From assembly GCA_946618745.1 (NCBI GenBank), contig CAMOLN010000016.1:1-10254 (forward strand): 10,254 bases of DNA, read 5' to 3'. The notes under the pieces were generated by a model, which worked only from the letters and a program-made list of their open reading frames with translations, was not told the origin of the DNA and ran no database searches. A program made the position numbers and the translations under genes. The stretch comes from an uncultured Alphaproteobacteria bacterium. Its GTDB lineage: Bacteria > Pseudomonadota > Alphaproteobacteria > RF32 > CAG-239. This document shows, in pieces, positions 5,417-10,254 of the stretch; the stretch's first letter is position 1, and each line of letters begins with the position of its first letter.

Positions 5417-5650
5417 TTAAGCATTCTTTGAAAGATAGTCAATAGCATCTTTAACAGTGAGAATTTTCTCGGCAGCTTCATCAGGAATTTCGCAACCGAA
5501 TTCCTCTTCAAAAGCCATAACCAATTCTACTGTGTCCAAACTATCCGCGCCCAAATCGTCAATAAAGCTGGCGTCTTCGGTAACTTTAGATTCTTCAACG
5601 CCAAGATGTTCGGCAACGATTTTCTTAACGCGATTTGCTGTATCAGTCAT
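5417..5650 (-). CDS. acpP: Housekeeping acyl carrier protein AcpP
   Basis: Carrier of growing acyl chains in type II fatty acid synthesis. The 77 residues are the standard length. Asp36-Ser37-Leu38 in [20 protein letters not shown] (31-50) is the canonical phosphopantetheine site, with acidic helix [15 protein letters not shown] and [10 protein letters not shown] typical of AcpP. The ATG at 5650 is chosen over an in-frame ATG at 5710: a Shine-Dalgarno GAGG (+ strand 5659-5662) lies 8 bases upstream and AcpP proteins begin at this point. The 20 residues added by the longer frame resemble nothing in the family. Its leader contains a small hairpin (GCTTTC/GAAAGC, 5685-5701). Neighbour fab genes are missing: no fabD/fabG upstream and no fabF downstream. 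This canonical gene is the contrast for the five divergent ACP-like genes beyond mltG. Confidence 0.97.
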   Translation of the reverse strand: MTDTANRVKKIVAEHLGVEESKVTEDASFIDDLGADSLDTVELVMAFEEEFGCEIPDEAAEKILTVKDAIDYLSKNA

Positions 5651-5684
5651 AGTATAAACCTCAAAAAAATTAAAACAATTAACA

Positions 5685-5701
5685 GCTTTCCTTGAGAAAG
5701 C
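5685..5701 (-). promoter_or_regulatory. Hairpin in the acpP leader
   Basis: Arms GCTTTC (5685-5690) and GAAAGC (5696-5701) around a 5-base loop, about 35-50 bases upstream of the acpP start. It has no U-run, so it is not a terminator; it may stabilise the mRNA or be chance. Confidence 0.3.
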
Positions 5702-5722
5702 GTTCACCAACCAGTTAGCACT

Positions 5723-5753
5723 ATTTTATCACGATTTACAAGCATTATTTCAA
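5723..5753 (-). promoter_or_regulatory. Putative extended -10 promoter of acpP
   Basis: On the minus strand TAAAAT (5723-5728) is preceded by TGA, giving an extended -10 (TGATAAAAT). A TTGAAA (5748-5753) lies 19 bases upstream, longer than ideal but tolerable with an extended -10. The start would fall about 65-70 bases before the acpP ATG. Confidence 0.45.
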
Positions 5754-5852
5754 AAAAACACACAACCTGTTGTTTTTTATAATAAAATAAAGGGGATAAA
5801 TATTATTGTAAGGTTGTTTTTTGAGTAAAAATTATAAATTTTACAAATAATA

Positions 5853-5880
5853 TTGACTTTTTAATTCCCTGCATTATCTT
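5853..5880 (+). promoter_or_regulatory. Putative sigma-70 promoter of the acidic membrane protein gene
   Basis: TTGACT (5853-5858), 16 bases, TATCTT (5875-5880), giving a leader of about 30 bases that contains a GGAG ribosome binding site (5903-5906) 10 bases before the ATG at 5917. Confidence 0.5.
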
Positions 5881-5916
5881 TAACTAGAACTTTTTATTTA
5901 ATGGAGCTTTCTTATC

Positions 5917-6216
5917 ATGAAAAAATTTTTATATGTAGTTTTGCTTTTGATTGTTTTGGCAGCCATAGCTTATGTTTTGAAAAATCATCAAACCCCGGCT
6001 GTTGCTCCGGAAACTGTTGTTGAAGAAGAAGTTGTTACTCCGGCTACAGTTGCAGAAGATGTTGTAAATGCCGAGGAAGAACAGATTATAGTTGTTGATG
6101 AAGAACCGACATCCGGTGAGGCTGAGGCCGATATTGTTGATGAAGTTGTTGATGAAGACGTTGTCGAAGAAAATCCGGAAGACACCGCCGATGAAGGCGA
6201 AACAATCGTAGACTAA
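5917..6216 (+). CDS. Small membrane-anchored, highly acidic hypothetical protein
   Basis: A 99-residue protein of unknown function. It starts MKK followed by one hydrophobic helix (about 4-21, FLYVVLLLIVLAAIAYVL), either a membrane anchor or an uncleaved signal; no lipobox cysteine is present. The remaining 75 residues hold about 28 Asp/Glu and no Lys or Arg after residue 22. They consist of loose valine/acid repeats (VVEEEVV, AEDVVNAEEE, VDEVVDEDVVEE), probably disordered and outside the cytoplasm. The repetition is also visible at DNA level as GTTGTT/GAAGAA runs. It has its own promoter, a ribosome binding site and a downstream terminator, so it is probably expressed. It could be a cation-binding or spacer-like periplasmic protein; this is a guess from composition only. 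Confidence 0.75.
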   Translation: MKKFLYVVLLLIVLAAIAYVLKNHQTPAVAPETVVEEEVVTPATVAEDVVNAEEEQIIVVDEEPTSGEAEADIVDEVVDEDVVEENPEDTADEGETIVD

Positions 6217-6235
6217 TTCAATGTTAAGTTGAAAT

Positions 6236-6267
6236 ACTGCCGGACTTTATGGTTTGGCAGTTTTTTT
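6236..6267 (+). terminator. Intrinsic terminator between the acidic protein gene and ldh
   Basis: Stem ACTGCCGGAC (6236-6245) / GTTTGGCAGT (6252-6261), ten pairs including two G-U, with a 6-base loop and then seven Ts (6261-6267). It ends only about 8 bases before the ldh ribosome binding site. Confidence 0.85.
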
Positions 6268-6290
6268 ATGTTAGAAAAGGATAAAATAAT

Positions 6291-7229
6291 ATGCAAATAG
6301 GAATTATCGGAGCCGGATCCGTCGGTGCGGCAACCGCCTTTGCCTTAATGATGAAAGGTATTGCCCGCAAAATAACTTTAGTTGATGTTAATGAAAAAAA
6401 GGCTGTTGCCGAAGCAACTGATATTGCTCATGCCGCTCCGTTTGCCGACGGGAACAAAATCAAAGCCGGATCTTATTCTGATCTTAAAGATTGCAGTATA
6501 ATAGTCATAACTGCCGGAGCCAATCAAAAAGCCGGCGAAACTCGCACCGATTTACTTGAGCGTAATGTCAAAATCTATGCTGATATTATTCCGCAAATTT
6601 CTCGCTATGCCGCCGAAGCATTACTTATTGTCGCCACCAATCCGGTTGATGTGATGACTTATGTAACTCTGAAACTGACCGGTTTGCCCGCATCTCATGT
6701 TATCGGCAGCGGAACCGTGCTTGATACGGCTCGTTTTCGCACTGATTTAGGTTATCATTTGGGCGTATCTCCCAAATCTATCCATGCCAATGTTTTAGGT
6801 GAACATGGTGACAGCGAAGTTTTATGCTGGTCCAATGCTGATGCCGGAACTTTGCCGTTAGCAGCACTGGCGGCGGATTCAGATTGCCCGTTAACAGATG
6901 AAATCAAAAATAAAATTGATGACGACGTTCGCAATGCTGCTTATCGCATAATCGAAGGTAAGGGGGCTACTTGTTATGGTATCGCCGGCGCTATCACTCG
7001 CATTTGCCAAGCCATAACTTCCAATGAATATGCCATACTTACCGTATCGTCATTTCATCAGCAAGTTGCCGGAATTAATGATGTTTGCCTATCTCTTCCC
7101 TCAGTTGTCGGTAAGAGAGGAATCCACCATGTCTTTATGCCTCAACTTAACGCTGAAGAGCAAAACCTTTTATCTGCCAGTGCACACAAAATCAAAGAAC
7201 TGATGTGTCAAGCCGATAAAATGCTTTAA
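6291..7229 (+). CDS. ldh: L-lactate dehydrogenase (NAD)
   Basis: Cytoplasmic NAD-dependent dehydrogenase interconverting pyruvate and L-lactate, the terminal step of homolactic-type fermentation. The 312 residues are normal length. The N-terminus has the Rossmann motif GAGSVG (7-12) and Asp32 selecting NAD. Substrate choice is read from the loop GANQKAGETR (76-85): glutamine (Gln79) at the specificity position means lactate rather than malate dehydrogenase, which has arginine there. Other active-site residues are Arg85, Asn117 in NPVDV, Asp145 and Arg148 in LDTARFR, and the proton-relay His172 in GEHGDSE. AAAGGA at 6276-6281 lies 9 bases before the ATG. A terminator lies just upstream, so ldh depends on read-through or a promoter hidden in that hairpin. 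It meets alaS tail to tail. Confidence 0.95.
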   Translation: MQIGIIGAGSVGAATAFALMMKGIARKITLVDVNEKKAVAEATDIAHAAPFADGNKIKAGSYSDLKDCSIIVITAGANQKAGETRTDLLERNVKIYADIIPQISRYAAEALLIVATNPVDVMTYVTLKLTGLPASHVIGSGTVLDTARFRTDLGYHLGVSPKSIHANVLGEHGDSEVLCWSNADAGTLPLAALAADSDCPLTDEIKNKIDDDVRNAAYRIIEGKGATCYGIAGAITRICQAITSNEYAILTVSSFHQQVAGINDVCLSLPSVVGKRGIHHVFMPQLNAEEQNLLSASAHKIKELMCQADKML

Positions 7230-7233
7230 TTTT

Positions 7234-9852
7234 TTATTTCAAAAAATCTTCTACAGCCTTAATTGCTTCATCAAAGCGATTGATGACATTCCCGCCGGTT
7301 TGTGCCATATCTGCACGACCGCCGCCGCCTTGTGCACCTAAAAATTGAGCAACGGCTTTTACCATATCAACTGCCGAAAATTTATCTTTAATATTATCGC
7401 TGACGGCAATTACACAAGATGATTTCCCCTCATTTTCCGCCAACAATACCACAACCAAATTCGATGGATATTTTTGTTTTAAATCATCAGCAATGGCTTT
7501 TAATTCTTTCGGCATAATATCGCTCAATTTTTTAGCCACCAGCTTAATGCCGTTAACTTCTTTAATCTCCGAGTCTGATGAACCGCCGGCCGCTAATTGC
7601 TTTTTCAACTCAAAGATTTTATTTTCCATTTCTTTGCGTTCATTCAAAAGATTGGTTACTCGCGTTTCCAAATCATTAACCCCGACTTTTAATATCTGAC
7701 TTAAAGATTTTACTTTATCTTCTAAATTCCTTAAATGATTAGCTTCGCCGATTCCGCTTACACATTCCAAACGGCGCACTCCGGCAGCAATTGCTGCATC
7801 GGATAAAATGCAAAATCCGCCGATATCACCGGTTTGTTTAACATGAGTTCCGCCGCAAAGTTCGGTTGATACCCCGTCACCTACGCAAACTACACGTACT
7901 TCATCTCCGTATTTTTCGCCGAATAAAGCCATTGCACCGCTGTTAACCGCTTCATCTTTATTCATAATTTTGGTAACCACCGGATAATTGGCGCGAATCA
8001 TTTCAATAACCCGATTCTCCAATTCGCGTTGCTCATTCAAGCTTATCTGTTTGCCGTAAGCAATATCAAAACGCATCCGATCAGCCGCCACATAAGAACC
8101 TTTTTGCGTAACCGATGCGCCGAATTTTTCTTGTAAAGCCTTGTGTAACAGATGAGTAACGGTATGGTTGCTTTGAATATTGGCTCTTATGTCAGCATCA
8201 ACTTTCAACGACACGGTATCGCCAACTTTCAGTTTACCGTTAATAATTTTTCCAAAATGGGCATGCAACCCCTCACATTTTTTCTTGGTATCCGTAATCT
8301 CGGCCTTAAAACTTGCATTTTCGATTAAGCCGACATCTCCGACTTGACCGCCCATTTCGGCATAAAAAGGCGTTTGATTGGTTAAAACATAAAACTCACC
8401 GCTTTCAACCTCATCAACACTTTTACCATTTTGCACCAAAGCTGTAACAGTTGCTTCGGCACTTAAGGTTGTATAACCCAAAAATTCGGTTGAGCCTAAT
8501 TTATCTTGCAGTTCAAACCAAACTTTTTCGGTTCCGGCATCGCCTGAACCGGCCCAGTTTTTACGCGCCAAAGCCTTTTGCTCGGCCATTGCGGCATTAA
8601 ATCCGGCTTCATCAACTTTTATGTCGCGATTCTTCAAGGCATCTTGCGTCATATCCAAAGGAAAACCATAAGTATCATACAGCTTAAACGCAGTTTTACC
8701 GTCCAATACATCGCCTGCGGTCATATTTTCTGTTGCATCATCTAACAATTTCAATCCGGTTTCCATGGTTTTGATAAAGCGTTCTTCTTCGCTTTTAATT
8801 GTTTCGGAAATCAACGTTTCTGCCTTGTATAATTCCGGATAAGCCTCGCCCATTTCTTTTTGCAAAGCCGGCAACAATTTATAAATCATCGGCTCTTTCA
8901 CACCGAGTAAATGCACATGACGCATTGCCCGGCGCATAATCCTACGCAACACATAACCGCGGCCTTCATTAGACGGCAACACCCCGTCGGCAATCAAAAA
9001 TGCCATCGAACGCAAGTGATCGGCAATCACATTATGTGAAGACTGCAACTCTCCGCTTGGGTCGGAATTTGCCATATCGGCAATAGCTTTAATCAGATTG
9101 CGGAACAAATCAATGTCATAATTGGAGTGCACCCCTTGCAGAATTGCGGCGATTCTCTCCAATCCCATACCGGTATCAATGCATCTTTTCTTTAGCGGCA
9201 CACGCGAACCATCCGGCAGATCTTCAAATTCATCAAACACTAAATTCCAAATTTCAATCCAACGATCGCCGTCTTCTTCCGGAGTGCCGGGCAGACCTCC
9301 CCAAACTTGTGGACCGTGATCATAAAATATTTCCGAACAATAACCGCAAGGGCCGGTATCTCCCATCTGCCAAAAATTATCTTTAGTGGCAATCGGAATA
9401 ATTCGGTCTTCCGGCAAACCGGATACCTTGCGCCAAATATCGCGTGCCACTTCATCGGATTTAAAATAAGTAACTGCCAATTTATCTTTAGCAATACCGA
9501 ATTCTTTAGTTACTAATTCCCAAGCAAAAGCAATTGCCTCGTCTTTAAAATAATCCCCGAATGAAAAATTACCCAACATCTCAAAAAAAGTATGATGGCG
9601 CACGTCATAGCCGACTGCGTCCAAATCATTATGTTTACCGCCGGCTCGCACTGATTTTTGTGATGTTGTAGCACGAGTAAAGGTTGCAGTTTCATTACCG
9701 GTCAGGATATTCTTGAATTGCACCATGCCTGAATTGGTAAACATCAAAGTCGGGTCATTATTCGGCACCAAAGATGACGAAGGAATAATTTTATGCCCGT
9801 TTTTTTCAAAATATTTCAAAAATGTTGAACGAATTTCATTTAAGGTAATCAT
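7234..9852 (-). CDS. alaS: Alanine--tRNA ligase
   Basis: Class II aminoacyl-tRNA synthetase that charges tRNA-Ala with alanine and hydrolyses mischarged Ser/Gly-tRNA-Ala. The 872 residues are full length. Order of domains: class II catalytic core (about 1-240; RATTSQKSVRAGGKHNDLD at 60-78, HHTFFEMLGNFSFGDYF at 86-102, and the motif 3-like DTGMGLERIAAILQG at 226-240), tRNA recognition part (to about 450), and editing domain with the zinc ligands His563 and His567 (HTVTH) and Cys666 and His670 (CGGTH). A coiled-coil linker (about 705-755) precedes the DHHA1-type C-Ala domain, with its glycine-rich GAQGGGGRADMAQTGG (839-854). All key residues are present and no frameshift is seen. The ATG at 9852 has a weak GGA site, but the start MITLNEIRSTFLKYFEKNGH is typical. 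An extended -10 promoter lies upstream. Confidence 0.98.
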   Translation of the reverse strand: MITLNEIRSTFLKYFEKNGHKIIPSSSLVPNNDPTLMFTNSGMVQFKNILTGNETATFTRATTSQKSVRAGGKHNDLDAVGYDVRHHTFFEMLGNFSFGDYFKDEAIAFAWELVTKEFGIAKDKLAVTYFKSDEVARDIWRKVSGLPEDRIIPIATKDNFWQMGDTGPCGYCSEIFYDHGPQVWGGLPGTPEEDGDRWIEIWNLVFDEFEDLPDGSRVPLKKRCIDTGMGLERIAAILQGVHSNYDIDLFRNLIKAIADMANSDPSGELQSSHNVIADHLRSMAFLIADGVLPSNEGRGYVLRRIMRRAMRHVHLLGVKEPMIYKLLPALQKEMGEAYPELYKAETLISETIKSEEERFIKTMETGLKLLDDATENMTAGDVLDGKTAFKLYDTYGFPLDMTQDALKNRDIKVDEAGFNAAMAEQKALARKNWAGSGDAGTEKVWFELQDKLGSTEFLGYTTLSAEATVTALVQNGKSVDEVESGEFYVLTNQTPFYAEMGGQVGDVGLIENASFKAEITDTKKKCEGLHAHFGKIINGKLKVGDTVSLKVDADIRANIQSNHTVTHLLHKALQEKFGASVTQKGSYVAADRMRFDIAYGKQISLNEQRELENRVIEMIRANYPVVTKIMNKDEAVNSGAMALFGEKYGDEVRVVCVGDGVSTELCGGTHVKQTGDIGGFCILSDAAIAAGVRRLECVSGIGEANHLRNLEDKVKSLSQILKVGVNDLETRVTNLLNERKEMENKIFELKKQLAAGGSSDSEIKEVNGIKLVAKKLSDIMPKELKAIADDLKQKYPSNLVVVLLAENEGKSSCVIAVSDNIKDKFSAVDMVKAVAQFLGAQGGGGRADMAQTGGNVINRFDEAIKAVEDFLK

Positions 9853-9891
9853 TTATTTTACATCCGCTAAAAATAAAAAACTGCCAACAAG

Positions 9892-9918
9892 ATTATAGCA
9901 GATTAAAATAACAGGCAA
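9892..9918 (-). promoter_or_regulatory. Extended -10 promoter of alaS
   Basis: On the minus strand a perfect TATAAT (9892-9897) is preceded by TGC, giving an extended -10. TTGCCT (9913-9918) lies 15 bases upstream as a possible -35. The leader before the alaS ATG would be about 33 bases. Confidence 0.6.
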
Positions 9919-9988
9919 GTATTTTTTTTATCATCCGTTTAACCGTCGAGCAAATTTAAACCTCATTTCGGCGAGAAAAACGCCTCAA

Positions 9989-10103
9989 TGTCATTTCAAG
10001 CGATAGCGTGGTACTAATTGTTGTCAAAAGCGAGCCTCATCAGAGGCGCGACACAAAAAACAATGTCAAAAGCGAGGAGCGAAGCGACGTGGCAATCTCG
10101 GCT
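9989..10103. repeat. Dispersed-repeat fragments (GTCAAAAGCGAG family)
   Basis: The 9853-10254 stretch holds no gene. Beyond the alaS promoter, a 12-base direct repeat GTCAAAAGCGAG occurs at 10023-10034 and 10065-10076. A diverged relative starts at 9989 (TGTCATTTCAAGCGATAGCG). A hairpin GCCTC-atca-GAGGC (10034-10047) follows the first copy and GGAGCGAAGCGACGTGGCAA (10075-10094) follows the second. Such strings (GCGAGGAGCGAAGCGACGTGGCAATC) are familiar as intergenic dispersed repeats in many bacterial genomes; copy number here cannot be judged from one window. Open frames across it are accidental. Confidence 0.7.
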
Positions 10104-10114
10104 TATTTTTTTAT

Positions 10115-10247
10115 GTCATTCTCGGACATGTTGCCTTTTTCTTCTTATGTCATTCTCGGGCTTGACCCGAGAATCCAAATCAAACAATACATCATATTTT
10201 TTTGGATTCTCGGATCAGGTCGCTATCGCGACACGTCCGAGAATGAC
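10115..10247. repeat. Nested palindromic repeat element, about 133 bp
   Basis: Outer inverted repeat: GTCATTCTCGGACATGT (10115-10131) and ACACGTCCGAGAATGAC (10231-10247), one mismatch over 17 bp. Inside it is a perfect hairpin ATTCTCGGG-cttga-CCCGAGAAT (10152-10174). The right arm GAGAATCCAAA (10170-10179 region) pairs again with TTTGGATTCTC (10201-10211). The core GTCATTCTCGGGCTTGACC is a well-known alphaproteobacterial intergenic repeat, usually seen as spurious peptides of the form VILGLDPRIQ. No transposase is encoded; it may be a non-autonomous, MITE-like element or several adjacent repeat units. Confidence 0.8.
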
Positions 10248-10254
10248 TGAATAG

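Noticed and set aside
5651..5710. Longer acpP start adding 20 residues
   Set aside because: The extra residues do not resemble ACP N-termini, they cover the leader hairpin, and the ATG at 5650 has a good GAGG site 8 bases upstream.
5988..6185. Minus-strand frame rich in Ser/Thr opposite the acidic protein gene
   Set aside because: It is the mirror of the GTT/GAA repeats. The + strand gene has promoter, ribosome binding site, membrane helix and terminator.
7230..7246. TTTTTT-atttc-AAAAAA dyad between ldh and alaS as a bidirectional terminator
   Set aside because: The stem has only A-T pairs and would be too unstable for a standard intrinsic terminator.
9122..9516. Several + and - strand frames of 65-84 residues within alaS
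   Set aside because: They lie in other frames of a complete, well-conserved alaS and have no start signals or recognisable products.
10008..10254. Two overlapping + strand frames of about 80 residues at the right end
   Set aside because: They are translations of dispersed palindromic repeats (VILGLDPRIQ-type peptide) without ribosome binding sites.

Overview
The window looks like part of the chromosome of a low-G+C alphaproteobacterium, probably a fermentative, host-associated (gut-type) lineage. This is inference from several signs: an acpP-mltG neighbourhood, an NAD-type L-lactate dehydrogenase, GANTC (CcrM-type) sites in promoters, an AlaS/Lgt pair of ordinary proteobacterial build, and at the right end the dispersed palindromic repeats typical of many alphaproteobacterial genomes (core GTCATTCTCGGG-cttga-CCCGAGAAT). 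No rRNA, tRNA, CRISPR array or transposase was seen.

Layout: (1) 1-963, + strand: a membrane protein with a degenerate GGDEF-like domain, cut by the left window edge. (2) 960-1757, - strand: lgt, which meets the previous gene tail to tail with overlapping stop codons. (3) 1758-2018: AT-rich divergent promoter region with a consensus DnaA box, a near-consensus box, two GACTC sites and a long dyad. (4) 2019-2516, + strand: a YbjN-family protein. (5) 2559-4295, - strand: five small genes that all look like acyl carrier proteins (ACPs). Only the first (4038-4295) keeps the DSL phosphopantetheine motif; in the other four the modified serine is replaced by Asn, Trp, Pro or Asn. They fall into three transcription units with their own hairpin terminators, and all five lack a Shine-Dalgarno sequence. 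(6) 4373-5332 and 5417-5650, - strand: mltG and housekeeping acpP, with a terminator between them and without the fabF that usually separates them. (7) 5917-6216, + strand: a small membrane-anchored, extremely acidic protein, then a terminator. (8) 6291-7229, + strand: L-lactate dehydrogenase. (9) 7234-9852, - strand: alaS, meeting ldh tail to tail 4 bp apart. (10) 9853-10254: alaS promoter, then gene-free repeats.

How the genes fit: lgt (lipoprotein maturation), mltG (glycan strand termination), acpP (fatty acid synthesis) and alaS are housekeeping genes. The unusual part is the ACP-like cluster between ybjN and mltG. One intact carrier protein with four serine-less relatives, small, divergent and initiated without Shine-Dalgarno, is not a standard fatty acid or polyketide operon, because no synthase, transferase or thioesterase gene accompanies it. 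It is the best candidate here for an undescribed system. Function is unknown, and the ACP-fold assignment of the four degenerate members rests on by-eye alignment.
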